DNA from: Chiua virens
Lineage: Eukaryota; Basidiomycota; Agaricomycetes; Boletales; Boletaceae
Length of the DNA stretch: 64,000 nucleotides
NCBI GenBank assembly: GCA_019787685.1
Contig: JAHNUO010000012.1
Location: 806,001 to 870,000 of the forward strand
Direction: 5' to 3'
The notes below the pieces were generated by a model. That model saw nothing but the letters and a program-made list of their open reading frames with translations. It made no database searches and was not told where the DNA came from. A program made the position numbers and the translations under genes. Below are positions 44,049 through 57,257 of this stretch, in pieces (the first letter of the stretch is position 1; each line of letters starts with the position of its first letter).

Positions 44049-46188
44049 GGCTCAAGGGTGAGGAATGGTGCACATGGTATGACAGGTGAGAACAACCTGT
44101 TGACCACCTACAAGAACTTGCTGTGCCCACTCAGTGGTTGCACAATCACATCCACGCCTTGTGGGTTGAGTTCATCTCCAACTATGATGACATCAAGCAT
44201 AGAGAGCTTGAGATCTGGCCCAGGATGAAACTTCCCTCACTAGGTAAGTTCTAAATTCACTGCAAATATGCCATGCCCCCTTTTCTGATATAATGGCCAA
44301 GCCATGTTCAAGCACTTCCTTCACTTTCTGGGGATGTCCATCAAGGGGCAACTGGGAGAGCATCCCATTGTTTTGACATTAGACACTCATCTCTCTACAT
44401 TGTGTGCCGTGTTGATCTGACTGGTGAACATCAAGGTGCTGGACAATGTCCATGCAGGATTCCGGAGCTACCTTGGTTCTCTAGCGTTTTTGAAATGCAG
44501 GGATATCTTGACAGAGTGGTGTGAAAAGCACTACATGAACAAGATAAACATTTGTGCCATGGTCGATTCCTATCATGCCAACACACAGTGATTCCAGACA
44601 AACTGGATGTGTCTACAGATGAGCACCCTCACAAACCTGCTCTCCATATCTGCAGAACACATTGGTGTGCTTATAGAGTTAAGTTATTATCCTGGGAAAG
44701 GAGAGGGGCTGATGTGGAAGGATGTTGGTGTCGTCATCCTCCCAAGAGTTGAGGCCACAAACAGGCCCAGCACCACCATTGAAATCAAAGTGTGCTTACT
44801 CAAGGGCAGGCAGCACATTGGCTTGTTTTCCAAGTCATTTTATCTGTTTTCCAAGCAAGGCACTGAGAGACCCTATTTCCCAGTCCTGCTGCTGCTTGTC
44901 ATGGGAATTCAAGACCAAGTCTAGAGTGGCATTAATGCCCCAGAGGATATCCCTTGCCCAAAAGTTCTACCGATGTGTTTTCATGTCCTGGAGGTCAAGT
45001 TGAACAAGGAAAACCTCCCAGTATTCAGGGAGGTGACAAGATCAGAAGACAGATATCACATATCTGACACTGCCATGCTGGGGTATAACCAGGTGTATTG
45101 TCATCTTTAACACTTTAGTCACCTCAATGGATTTTAATGTTGGTATTACCATTGACCTTTTAATAGAACACCTGCACTATCACTGACACCTCTTCATGGA
45201 TTCCTACAGTCAATGTTCACCTGTATAACATTAGGCGAGGCACCACCAACCTCATGGCCAATGATCCCTTGATCAGCATCAAGTAGCACAATAAACTCAT
45301 GGCTCACACCCAATGATCACAGATATTTCAGGTGAGAGAGATCAGTCGATGAATGCTTATCTCCAAGGAGGTTCATTCACCAGTCTTGCCCACACAGTGA
45401 TATTACCAGAGCATCACAATTCATACCAACCTCCAAGGCTTGCAATTAGGAATGCAGGTCAAGGACCACTTGGACATCATTGTGGCGTGTCTTATTTGAT
45501 TTGTGGTTCATGCTCTGTGGGGTCAGCAATCTCAACCAGTCCCCAGGTGTCAGAAAGTATATCCAAAGGGGCAGACCCTGGTGTACCCATCATAGCACCA
45601 ATCTCAGAGAAGCTGATTGTGTACTCTGATCCTGCCATGGTTCATTTGCACAAGGAAAATAAAAGGGTTCATGGGTGCCCATTCATGCTTGGCACAGAAC
45701 ACTGAGCACTTTGCAGCTTCTCAGGGAGGTGGATCTACTGACCACTTTGGATCACAGCAGTTCTGGTCAGGTATTGAAGCAAGAAAAGGATTTATATATA
45801 ATGGCACAGGTGCTGAAAAGGGAGCACGCCACTACCCTCTCTTGGGAGACCAGGTTACTTGAGAAGGAGATGTGGCATCAGTATTTTGCTGAAGTATCCC
45901 TATACCAGCTAGATGGAACAGTGAGCTTGTGGTTGCAGAATAAAACTGGTGTTGCACTTATTCCTGTCACATTCAGACACAGGTTGGTGTACCATCTATG
46001 TCATCAAGTGCACAGACAGTTCTTGCTAGACACAGATGGCCAGACATCACTAATATCTTGGCCAGCAACAATAGCACCCTTGCCAGCAGTGCACATGAGT
46101 ACAACATCCAGACACATGCTGTGGTTGGTTCCTCTGGGAGCATTGATGATGTCCTGCGCATGTTGCACCAGGAGGCAAACAACTCAGA
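44049..46188 (+). pseudogene. DUF3435/Crypton-like tyrosine recombinase remnant
   Basis: Begins in frame with HIHALWVEFISNYDDIKHRE and LEIWPRMKLPSL, then an intron (about 44244-44301), then DMSIKGQLGEHPIVLTLDTH-like sequence. Around 44690-44790 it reads MWKDVGVVILPRVEAT and KVCLLKG. Near 45205-45310 it has VHLYNIRRGTTNLMANDPL and LMAHT, matching the R and H catalytic region of tyrosine recombinases. The 3' part (45675 onward, LLREVDLLTTLDH) matches the tail that follows DUF3435 in fungal proteins. Many stops; the catalytic tyrosine was not placed. DUF3435 proteins act in Crypton-like and Starship-like elements. Confidence 0.62.
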
Positions 46189-46869
46189 TAGTGTTTGAAA
46201 GTCTTGTTCAGTCCTGTTATCTTGCCTTTTTTGGCTGAACCAAACCATGACCAGTTTTAAAGATCTATCAAATTGTTGTGGCTGAACTGTGACCATCCAT
46301 AACTAGTCATGGACAGTCATGGTTTGGTTGTGGATGGTCATGACCAGTTGTGACCATGTTAGACCATGCACAGGCAACATGTAATAGTATTATAATAATT
46401 GGGAACAGTTGTATACATATGTCTACCTAGTTTTCCCTTCTCCATCTACAAGCCTGGGTTTCACAAGTCCACTCAACCATGTATGCCTACAGAAAAGGTC
46501 CAGAACTCATCTTGGACTTGTTCTGGGCACAGTCAGAAGGGTGAAACCTGGTCATATCCTCCAAAAGATAAGGTGATGCAAAAGGGAAAGGATGGAAAGG
46601 AAAAAAGCAAAAGGCAATGTCTAGCAGCAATGAATCAGGGACAGACAGTCACAGAGAGTCAGAGGATCAACACACATCCAAAGTAATCAAGAAACACAGG
46701 AGATAAAGCAGTCCAAGGACCTCTGAGGTAGTAGAACTTGAAGAGATGGTTGATGATGCCAGTACAGCATCGACAATTGGCGACTTACAGGGATACAGTG
46801 TTAATGATGGGACAGGTAGTTGAACCATGGGTGTTGAAATCACGGTAAAGAATGAAAAGACTTCAGAGA

Positions 46870-49800
46870 TGACTTGGAGTGCTAATACAAAAATCCTAGG
46901 ATATCGCAGAGACAGACAACCTGGATATTGAGACCCCTAAGCCACAAACAATAAAGAAAAGGGACACAGCCAATCTACTCACCATTTTCTCTGACCTTGT
47001 GTCTACCAAAGTGGTTCTTCAATCTGATGATACCAAGAAGGTCTTGAAAGGATGGTAGTGTGAAATCTGCACGTATGTGTTAGATGAGTTGATGTAGCAC
47101 AAACAACAGTTGACTCACCATTGACATACAATAGAAACAATGAGGCTTTTGTCAAGAAGCATGGAAAGCAAAAGAGCTTCTTCTTGGGGAGCAATTCATC
47201 TTGCTGCCACCACATCTATAGCATCCACTATCTGGAGTATTTGAAATGCTGTGCAGAGCAAGGTATCAACAAGAACCACTGGACAATTCCAGAAGAGTTC
47301 AAGAAAAAGTACTCACAACAACCAACCCTTGATGGTTTATTTCCAAAAGTCCAAGGTCCAAAAGTGTTTTCAAGAGAAGAAGTGTTGAAGCAAGTGGTAG
47401 TATTTGTCATGCATGATGACCAGTTGACACTGATTATTGGATGTGTACTGTAAACTAAAGTAGTAATGCAGTCACTTCATGTCGCTGACAAATCTACATT
47501 CCAAAACTGCCTGGTAGCCATGTGTTTGACTGCTATCAAGGCCAATCTCCCATCTACTCATGATGTTAAAGCCTATGTCCACAATGTATTCTCAGATTTT
47601 TTCAGGGATCTTAAAGCAAAACTTCTTGTGAGTACCACTATCAGATTTGTTTAACTTGCTCACATATCCTATCTATATACTATAGTCAGCAGATACTGGC
47701 CTCATCTCTACCATATCTGATCTATGGTCTGTCAATCAAATGAAGGCCAGTTTCATGTGTTTGACTGCCCACTGGATTCACTCAGATACCAAGGCAGCAA
47801 CATGGGATCTTCAGACCAGTGTCATTGGATTCTGGGCTGTCTTGGGTGTGCACATGGGCAAGAATCTCACATGGTACTTCTTTTCTCTTTGCAAGCATGC
47901 TAGGGTGATCACAAAATTGTCTTCCCAGGGGTGTTGTTTTTACTCTTCTTTCCTGTCCTGTCCTGACTGGTTGCTCAAGCTCTTTTGTATCACTGCAAAC
48001 AATGCTTCCAACAATGATATGATATGCAACAAGATCAAGGCACTACTTAACAAATGCAGTATCTACAACTTTGACCCAATGTATCACTGTCTTCCATGCC
48101 TTGGGCATGTTCTAAATCTTGCTATTACCGCTGTGATGTTGGTACTTACTAACATTTCTGCCATAGAGACACATCCTCAAAATGGGAGTATGACCCAATG
48201 CTCTTTAGCAATCACATCTTGGGAGATTCTCTGGATATCATTGTGACAATCTGTACACTTGCTATCTGTTATGATTTATCTTTTCTTCTACTTTTCACTT
48301 TACTTTCACTATGCTTGGTACTACAGGTACCTCCTACGTTCAATCTGCAAGGCTTACCCTTGCTTCGGATTACCCAGCAAGGGCCTTATCCTTTGCCCTG
48401 CTTATTTCTTATCTCTTTGATCCGATTACGCAACTCCGGCCTAACCTGTTGTTTCGTTGTTGCTTCCTTTCTTCCGCTTCCTGATCTGGTAGGGATCGCT
48501 TTCACTTCTGCTGTCATTTGGACAGCTTCCATGTTTTACCTTTTATACTTTCATTCATCCGGTGCTCCTGCTCCGCACGACTCCTTTGGCCCTTTGACTG
48601 TTCCGCTCTTCCTGGCCACCCCTTTTGGACCCCTGGTCCATGCTCGACTTTCACAGTATAAATACTGTGCAGTGATACTCCTGTACCTTAGTCTTGATCT
48701 ACGCAATCTAGCTAGTATCACTGCTCCTCTTTGGGCTTAACCTAAGCCATCTCTTATCGCTGCAACCAATGTCTAGCACCTCGGTCCACTCTGATCACAA
48801 GGGGCAGTCTTCGGTCCTTTGGGTATAGATTCCCAACAGGACACTCTTAGCAACGCCTGAGTTCTAACTCATCTCACTGGTAGCAATCTGCTGACCAGTA
48901 ACCCTCCTTGAACTCTGTCAGCGCGCCATATATCAAGTGGTGGTTGTTTGAGTTATCGCAGCTGCTTGGTACTTAGTGCTTTTGCATCTACGCTAGGCCC
49001 CACCCGGGACTATCATAACACTCAAGATGGGTTACATGTTTCCAGGACCATTGAACATGACTGATGCATCATATAGATCCAGTGTAGTGGCCAGCAGATC
49101 AAATACTTCTGAACTCTTCAAGGCAACTGTGGAATCAACCCTCCTCTGTCTATCTCCCTTCACAGCAACATTTGTTGGGGTAATGCTAATAGTATGCTTG
49201 CTTGAGCATACAATCTACATCAGGTACATCTCTAATTCACTTCAAAGTATTTTTATTAATTGTTTTTTTCAGCCTATTAACCTATTCATCAGCTCAGCCA
49301 ATGAGCTCTTCAGCCCAATCACGACTGTTTACCATGAAGGTACCTCAAAGTGCATATCCTGGACTGTGTTCACACTCAAACCCTTGGATTGGGAGCATGT
49401 AAATGACTTACATGTCATTGTCTTGGTGAGTCCTTTATCCTCTTGTTCTATTGCACATTGCATACTAAGTTAACTGTGTTATTTTAGAATGCAAATGACC
49501 TGCAAAAATATTGTTCAGGAGAGCAACACCCAACTCTGTGATAGGCAATCCCAGCATTAGAAGAATTACAGACTGCTTGGGAGTTGAGAATCCAAGAGCC
49601 CCAGTACAAGCACTACACTACAGCAATTGGTGCTGGGTTGAACAAAATCACCAAGTATTCCAACAAACTCTATTAAAAACTGGTATATATTCTTTCTCTA
49701 GGTTTGTTTTCTTTTAATATTACTAACAGTGTACAAGTTCTTCACCCATACTACAAGATGGACTATATCAAAATGGCATGGGGTGGGGCCAAGGAACAGG

Positions 49801-50486
49801 AACAGGAATGAGCATCTGGTAATATGCATGCGAAAAATTGATATAACGAAGCAATGAAAGTTGTCAAGAAGACCATGAAGTACTATTGGAACAAGACATG
49901 GGCATCAACACCACCACCTTGTGCTCAGTCATGGTTACCTAATGGCAACAGCAAGGTCACATTAGCAGCAAAATATGATCTGCACCAATGTGCACTCAGG
50001 GAGAATGTCAACAAGCAAGGTGCCAGCACCCTGGGATAGGAGGCTGGACTACAATGTTACCTGATGATCATCAAGGACCAACTTTCAAAATATATGGATA
50101 TTCTTCAGTGGTGGGGAGTAAGTACAACTCCTAGCTAATTTGTGATGAATGTTCATTTCATCAACTACCTATAGACTCATTTTGCAATGTACCTGACACT
50201 CTCACACATTGCACAAGATGTGTGTGCTATCCTGGTGTATTCTGTGCCATGCAAATGTCTCTTTTCTGCTGGCACTGAAACTGCCATAGACCACCAATCT
50301 CAACTTGGAGATGGCCTATTCAAGGAGCTGTAAATCATGAAGCATGCCTGGCAAGATGACATGGTTGATCATGCAACCACAAATTCAGTGGATCTCAAGA
50401 CTATTTCTCAGGAGTTCAAAGATATATATGATATGGATGAGAAATGGGGACGGGGCTTGGACTTGGGGCAAGAATTATCAAGCTCC
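46870..50486 (+). pseudogene. hAT transposase remnant (zinc-finger region to hATC domain)
   Basis: The N-terminal zinc-finger-like region (about 47050-47240) has WKCEICT and GSNSSCCHHIYSIHY. Then come KKYSQQPTLDGLFPKVQG, a region of TAHWIHSDTKAATWDL, VIGFWAVLGVHMGKNL and ITANNASNNDMICNKI, the standard RNase-H-like hAT core, followed by LPCLGHVLNLAI. The LTR at 48267-49020 splits it. Afterwards GQQIKYF, INPPLSISLHSNI and INLFISSANELFSPI continue the core. At about 50090-50345, DILQWWG, an intron, LSHIAQDVCAILVYSVPCK and LFSAGTETA form the hATC dimerisation region. Stops and shifts abound. Confidence 0.78.
48267..49020 (+). mobile_element. solo LTR, diverged TGTTACGATT family (copy 4)
   Basis: Starts TGTTATGATTTATC and ends ACTATCATAACA. 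It shares with copies 1-3 GGTATAGATTCCCAAC, CAAGTGGTGGTTGTTTGAG and a CAGTATAAATACTG box. The flanks CTATC and CTCAA do not form a clear duplication. It is inserted in the hAT transposase. Confidence 0.85.
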
Positions 50487-50698
50487 TAAGTACATGATGC
50501 ATGTATCTACAGTTCTGACAAATGACTGATTCAAAACTGGCCTTGACTGGTTTTTCACTGATGTGAGGTGGCTTGTGACTGAACCAACACAAACATTCAG
50601 AGAGCCATGACCATAACCAATCGGTTTGGTTGTGATTGGTCACAGTCCAGTCTGGTTGTGGTTTTTGTCCAGTTATGTAACCAGACTTTCAAACACTA

Positions 50699-51330
50699 AT
50701 ATCAACTACTGGAAGTCTCTCATGGTGGGCTCTAGTTGAAGAAATCAACAAATGTGTGTAGTGTAGAATGAGGTGGGGTGATAGATTTGTCCTAAGGGGT
50801 GGTGTAGGTTGAGGAGGAGTTAGATATTGATTGTGTAGGTGTCCTAGCATCACAGGGAGTAATCCAGAATGGAAAAAGAGTGGGAGGGAGTCAACCTGAT
50901 GGTAGCAAGGGGAAGCAATCTGATGTGAGGGAACATTGATAGGAGGCAAAATGAATGATCAAAAGCAAGGGGAACCAGCTCACGTGAGAGAGTACATCAG
51001 CAAACTGACACATTTCGATAGCCAAGATTCCAACTTTTCACATATTTTAGCTGAGCACTAGTCTGGCACAACTCAACACAGCATGACACAACCTAACACT
51101 CCCTGTGACAGTCTAGAGTATATATGTACATATTGTACATATAACAACACTACCTAATGAAAGTTTTTCTTTTTTCTCATGCAGATCTCAGTGAAGAGTC
51201 CAAATACTAATCCAAGATAACATTGAGAGCAGATATTTCATGTGACTGTGACAAAAGACCTACAATAATGTGGGGAATGTCAGGGAACAGTGGCATTGAG
51301 AACAAGTGTACACGTACAATGTGATGGGGA
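50699..51330. other. no recognisable gene
   Basis: Only a proline/histidine-rich minus-strand ORF (50689-50949) overlapping the hAT end. No domain seen. Confidence 0.4.
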
Positions 51331-51339
51331 ATGGGTTTC

Positions 51340-51759
51340 TTGTATTGCATGTTTGTTAATGACTGAGTAGCCATTCTGGTGAATCAACAAACGAACATGG
51401 CTGACAATTTCATCTGCAGCTCACAAGTTGTTTTCAGCGTCTTCAGACAATAATTGATTGAGTTGCAAGATAATGACATTTCGATGAATGATCTTATATG
51501 TGAGATTCTTTTGCATACGTGAGATTGCCCTGTTACTCCATGCCACCTCTAGAAGCAAGTAAGCCTCTGTAATACTGTGTGGAGGAGGAACAATGTGGCC
51601 AGGATATGTCTAAATTGTGAAGTATGAGTCAATGACAAAATATTCAAGTTGTGCACAAACCCTTACCATGTTGGGTTTACCTACTAGTGGTGAGTCGTAG
51701 TGATTATAGCAGTCATCCTCTGGGGAGTCTGCATTGTGAGTTAGTTTCGTGACTTTCAT
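51340..51759 (-). pseudogene. small two-exon hypothetical gene remnant, minus strand
   Basis: A minus-strand model fits well: ATG at 51759, exon of 31 codons to 51667 (MKVTKLTHNADSPEDDCYNH...), a GT-AG intron at 51610-51666, then exon 2 from 51609 reading YPGHIVPPPHSITEAYLLLE and MQKNLTYKIIHRNVIILQLN. One in-frame TGA follows LSEDAENNL and the frame continues open after it. The split-codon-free join and splice signals support a real former gene. Family not recognised. Confidence 0.4.
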
Positions 51760-52477
51760 TGGTAAGACTGTATATATGCTAATGGCTTAAACTGATGTGA
51801 ATTGGAGAAAGATCACATAGAAGGAATTGCATGCTTGTGGCAGTCCATGCTTGGAGCAAGCTGGAGTTCTTCATCAAAGATTTAAATTGTAGTTAGTATT
51901 GCCAGTATTCTTGTGATCTTGACCAAATTGTACCTGCCAAATAATTTCCAGGAAAACTGGGTGAGAAAGATTAGGAGATTTCCAGGTCAATAGTCAAACT
52001 TTGAAGCATTGTGAAGTGGGGGATGTTGGTGAGGGTGTTGATCTGAGGGCCACAGGTTATGTGGGAAGGAGAGTCATGCCATGGCACTATGCAGCACATA
52101 CCATCAGATACATGTGTAGGATATGTTGTAATATTAACACTCAACTGGAGATATGCTGTAATGTCCCCAACTTACTAGGAGAGTCTCCTTCTATTTGTGA
52201 ACCTTCACATTGGCAGCCATGTCCTGAGCAAAGACAATCTGTTGCCCTTGCTGTAGAATGTATGTTTGTTCAGAAACAAACATTCTCCAGCACATGAATC
52301 AGCCCTCCAGTGCATGCTATGGACTTGGAAACTTACCTCTTTTCATCAACTATGACAGTCCAATTGATGGGATAGGACTTACTGGAGATGCTGGTTCTTC
52401 CTCCCATAGCAGCACATTTCAGGTTCAAGATAAAGCACTTGAGCCTATTCCACCCAAGGAGTCTGTATTACATGAAG
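51760..52477. other. no confident gene
   Basis: A plus-strand ORF at 52258-52503 (LPLFINYDSPIDGIGLTG) runs into the following LTR and could be a terminal fragment of an unknown coding region. Nothing else recognised. Confidence 0.3.
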
Positions 52478-52980
52478 ACATTGAATGTGTACTCGCACAC
52501 TAGATCCTTCCATTAATGCCTCATGCATTCCTCGAGTCATTATGACTCACCATGACTCCTAACCTGACTCATATGGATCATATCCGATTGGTCAATGTCA
52601 CACCATCATTGCATGCTCTGCATCACTGTTATCTCATGTAGCCAATACCTCGGACTATTCGTAATTATGCTTACCTGCTGTCCTTTCCTTATACAGTAGT
52701 GTACAGCCACATGTATCTAGTATATATACCTTGACAAACTGAGGAATGATTCCCCAGTTTGATAATTAACTTGTTTGACCATAACTTCTCTGCCTGAGCA
52801 GTCATTAGACACTACTCATGAATTACCTTCACCTCTGGATTAACGCACAGGTGCCTAATAGCACTAAAACCTGCACTTGAGCTGACCTTAGGGTCTTGTC
52901 TCATCCATGAGCACTCTCACAACTGTTATATGTTGTATCCTGCCCTACTACACACCTCATTATATTCAGCTTGTTTCAAA
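52478..52980 (+). mobile_element. 5'-truncated solo LTR, GCTTGTTTCA family
   Basis: From about 52478 (TGTGTACTCGCACACTAGATCC) to GCTTGTTTCA at 52980 it matches the LTRs at 43432 and 38746, including the TATATATAC box near 52725 and GAGGAATGATTCCCCAG. The first roughly 130 bp are missing, so no target duplication can be tested. Confidence 0.75.
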
Positions 52981-52981
52981 G

Positions 52982-55168
52982 CCCTTCTCAGCTACTCTCT
53001 GTTCACCTCTTATCTTTCATTTGTTCCCAGGAAGGTTTGGACCTGTGCCACAAAAGTCTGTCAGATCTATGATGAATGGTTAAGTGGAGATCATGCCTGG
53101 AAGATCCAGGTAAGAATATGCTTCAAGCATGCAGAGAAAATGCGACTGATTCTGTCCAAGGAGGAGTTACCAGCAGGAGCTATGCTCCTTGGAGTGGTCC
53201 TGTTATCCGACAAGACCAACATCTCAGTCATGACCGGCAACTGTGTCGCTCACCCAGTTCTCATTAGCCTTGCCAACATTAACACCCATATCCACAGCCA
53301 GACATTTCTCCACACGTATCTCCTGCTCACCTCCCCATCGCAAAGTTTACTCACAAAACTACTCACATTCGCAGCCTTCTTCAAGATTATCTATTTCATC
53401 AGGTCCTCAATACCTTGCTCTTGCCATTGACAGCTGCTGTGAAAGTGGGGGTTATGATGAGTGACCCCCTTGGAAATCTTCAGTATTGTTTTACTACTTT
53501 AGCTTCCTGGATCATAGATATGCCCAAGGAGAGTCTGGTGGCAGTCACGGGTCCAAAAGTGTCTCCAGTCACTACCGCCACATTCAAGAACTTTGGTGAT
53601 CCCCATCAACACCCCCCTTGTACTGCAGAGAAAACTTTTCTTGCAATTCATTCTGCATGCTCAAAGCATTCACCCAAGAATTACAAGAACTTCCTCAAGA
53701 CTATCAAATCATTGGGGCTGAATGGTGTTGTTGAGCCAATTTGGATGGATTGGGCAGTATCAAATCCTTGTGACTTCATCACAATAGAACCCTTGCATCA
53801 CTTTCACAGATTTGCTTGGGATCATGATGTCAAATGGTGCATCTCAGTACTTGGCACCGAAGAACTAGATTTCCAGTTTTCCCATGTCCAGACCCCCCTA
53901 GGATATCAGGCATTTACTGATGGTGTATCCAAGCTGAAGCAAGTCATGGGTCACAATCACCATGCCATATAGTGGTACCTCATAGGGGTTGTAGCTGGTG
54001 GCGTCTCTTGAAGGTTCCTCATTGCTATCCATGCTCTTCTGGACTTTCATTACCTCGCACAGGCTCCTGTGTTCACTGATCATTCCGTCACCAGGCCCTT
54101 CAAGAATTCCATGATCACAAAGATGCCATAATCCACCATAGCACATGAGGTAACTGGGAAATTCTGAAGCTTGAGCTGCTTTAGAGTATAGTTCCTGGCA
54201 TTCATCAGTCTGGAGCCCTGATGCAGTGGACCACCAATATAACAGGGCATGCACACATCAACAAGATCAAAGTACCTGCCCATACTGGCAACAATCATAA
54301 TTATTACAATCAAATTGCACAACATCTCAACAGGTTGAATAAGTGCTTTAGGTTTGATCTAGCTATATACATTGAAGAATGGCACCAGATGGGTCCAGCA
54401 GCTGATGAAGAATCCTCTGAGGACGAAGAAGATCACAAACCTGATGCAGAAAAGCTTGTTTCCAAGTACTCAACTCCAACACACCTTATCGTCAACTACT
54501 TTGCTATATTGTTTATGCTTCTGAACGGATCCAATCCCACTGCTCCCAAACCCTTGTTGCAACTCACCCTTCAGGAGGCAGCCCTCAAATATAAGCTACC
54601 TGACCTTGTTCCAGCCATTTGCAATTTCATAGCACAATGGAATTGCAATCTGGCACCGGATAACATCAAATTGCAAATCTGGCACAGTGTATGCGTGCAA
54701 CAAACATCTTACCACAAGAAGGATCTAGAACCACTGCAAACACTTTGTGCAATTTCACCCTCAGCCAGCAATCTGTATGGTGAATACAACTCAGTGATTA
54801 TCAGCAATCAATCTGAAAGCAATTGGCCAAAACATGGATTGGTTGGACATACCATCATCCAACTGTGTGTTATATTCCAACCCCTACACTGCAACTTTTT
54901 TGCAGCATACATACAGCATTTTAATGTTGGAAGCATGAGTATGGTGACTCAGATGCCTTTTCTCAAGTGAGTTGTGAGGGTAAACAGGGATTGCATTGGG
55001 AATGTAATCCCAATAACATTGATTTGTTGCCCTGTTCATCTTATTCCTCACTTTGGTGCCAAGGCCCATCCATGCCTGAACAAACTGAATAGTTACAAAC
55101 TAAGCAGCGAATTCTGGCTTAACAAGTATTGGTCAAAGGAACTGTATTACACATTATCTCCCAACTAA
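52982..55168 (+). pseudogene. Plavaka-type transposase, second subfamily, near-complete 3' part
   Basis: Follows the LTR directly. Blocks in order: CATKVCQIYDEWLSGDHAW, EELPAGAMLLGVVLLSDKTN, a one-base shift near 53330, LPIAKFTHKTTHIRSLLQ, VGVMMSDPLGNLQYCFTTL, KVSPVTTATFKNFGDPHQHP, EPLHHFHRFAWDHDVKWCI, ISKLKQVMGHNHHAI, a stop at 53970, interrupted sequence to 54220, ITGHAHINKIKVPAHTGNN, then LASxxxL-type C-terminal modules, DVIPVSQL-like and SSEFWLNKYWSKELYYTL, ending at 55168. All match Plavaka C-terminal order. The stretch 53100-55168 is one of the best-preserved coding remnants in the window. Confidence 0.85.
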
Positions 55169-57257
55169 CAGTACTATTGTCAAATACTCTTTATTACATA
55201 TGTGTATCTTCATATCTATCAATTTCACTTGGTCATCAGATTGTTATCTGCTCCCTTGCTTTTGACTTTTAAATGCAAATCTTTGATCTTTCAATTTTCA
55301 CACTTGGCCATGTCTGGCACTTTAATGGCACAAGGGTTTATCTTGCTACTGTCAACCATTTGAAGCATGTAGCAGGCTCTGCCACACCATCATGGCCCTG
55401 TGCATGTTATATACTGACCCCCTAAGCAATGCCCCCACCCTACCATCATATGTGACTGCATAGACAGATTGAGCAAAAAACAACAATTGATCAGAAAGAA
55501 CCAAATCAGCAGCAATCTAAACCTGTCCCCATAGGGTCCAGGAATTATGCAAGATAGAATAGTGGCACAGACCAATTCTTTCAGTTTGTTAAAAAAATCT
55601 TATCATTGAAAAAAAAGCATTTGTAGACATTCCATCATGTATTAAAACTTTTAATATCTGTAGCCTGACCTTGACACTATCCAATACTTTGTGAATGTCT
55701 GCAGCTAAAAAGCTCAGGATCCTAGTGATTCCCAACCCCACTCACCTATGGACAATCAAAGATGTTTGAGGAGGGAAATTTTCTGACTGGATCCTGATGT
55801 GCCTTCCAGTGACCAGAGCAAAAGCCTTCTTGAAAACTATGGATGTAAAGGAACTACTTGTTCACAAAGCATGGCCATCAGAATACAGAGAATTCATCAG
55901 AGTTGAGTACATGGCTATGTACATCAATGAAATTGTAAGTACCCTCTGGCGTAGCAGCCTGCCTTGGTATATTGATTTGGGTCTATTGTAGCTACTTCTT
56001 TGGCTCAAAATTGGCAAAACTCTTTCAACAAGGATACAGCCAGTATTCATGGATTTCAAAATATTCCATGACATTCTGGTTGGTGATGACATATTGCATG
56101 ATTTAGCCAACAAATTTTCTGCTGTATAGGAGGGCTTGGATTTAACATTGGGATAAGTATAGTGGCAGATTATATACACTGACTCACAGTTCTTGTTCAC
56201 AATGCAGCAGTAATTCTGATCAGGTGAAGCTTACAGGTCAGGAGCTTGAAAAGTACATCAAGGGCATCTAGAACTTGAAGAAGGTGATCACAGTCTGGCC
56301 ATTGTCACAAAAAATGTTGCAGCTATGGGAGTTGGACACCATCACCATGTTGGACAAAATTGCCATGATCAAGACTAAGACTATTCAACCCTGGTCTTCA
56401 TTGTTACCTCCCAACTCCCTAGACATGCTGCTAGTGTTGAAGAGGAAAAAGAGAAGTTGTGGAAAAAACACAATTGTGAAAACATGCAACTGAAACCACA
56501 TATGAAGTATTCTCCAAATGAAAGACAGATTACCCTGTTGCTGGTACTGTCAAGAATGGATACCAGAATGGACTGAAGTTAGACAATGGCACTGTATTAT
56601 TGTTGGTGGTCAAATGATCAACTACATCCTCTTGAACAGTCCTGATGGCCTCATATTGCATGAGGATGGAAGAATATTGGTAGGAATGTATCAGTAGGTC
56701 CTCATAATATATCCTGCCACTGTCTGACATCATTTTCTAGACTCCAAAACACCAGAAACATAATGTTCCCAGAGGGTAGAACCATTTACAACATCAGAGC
56801 TGCAGATGCAGAATTAAATGATTCTGTGAAGCTGGCACTATCAAAGCTGATCCAGATGCAGGAGGAAAAGCATGGCTTCCAAAGCTCCTTGAGGCTATGG
56901 TCTTGTGTTGATCTATCCATCATCTGACATTCAAAAAACAAGACTTACAATTACTTTGTCACTAGGGTAGAGAGAGGTCTTTAAAGGAGGCTATATGGCA
57001 AGGCACATTCTATTGGTGTACAAATGTTTGTGGATGGGTTTGTAGAGCAGTTTCATAGATACTTGTCATGTAAGGGAGTTAGAAACATTATAGGTATCAA
57101 ACTGCACACTAATTCAGACACATATAGTTGGGGGAGATTGTGCCATGCACAGATTTTGATAGAACCACAGTGTGCACTGTAGTGATACAAGGCAAGCGTG
57201 TGCACAAACTTGAATATGACCACATAGCACATGCAATGTATTGTAAATGTAAATATA
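55169..57257. other. weak plus-strand coding traces, family unknown
   Basis: Plus-strand ORFs at 55797-55991 (MCLPVTRAKAFLKTMDVKEL), 56275-56493 and other shorter ones lie between the Plavaka and Tc1 elements. They could be parts of a degraded gene; I recognise no domain and no consistent splice pattern. Confidence 0.3.

Larger units (their letters stand above)
46189..50698 (+). mobile_element. hAT-superfamily element with TAGTGTTTGAAAGTCT ends
   Basis: Left end TAGTGTTTGAAAGTCTTG at 46189 and right end CAGACTTTCAAACACTA at 50698 are inverse. The interior encodes a hAT transposase remnant, and a solo LTR sits inside it at 48267-49020. The 8 bases on each side (AACTCAGA and ATATCAAC) do not match, so the duplication is lost or an end is displaced. 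Subterminal regions repeat GGTTGTGG/TGACCA-type motifs. It seems to have inserted at the end of the DUF3435 remnant. Confidence 0.75.
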
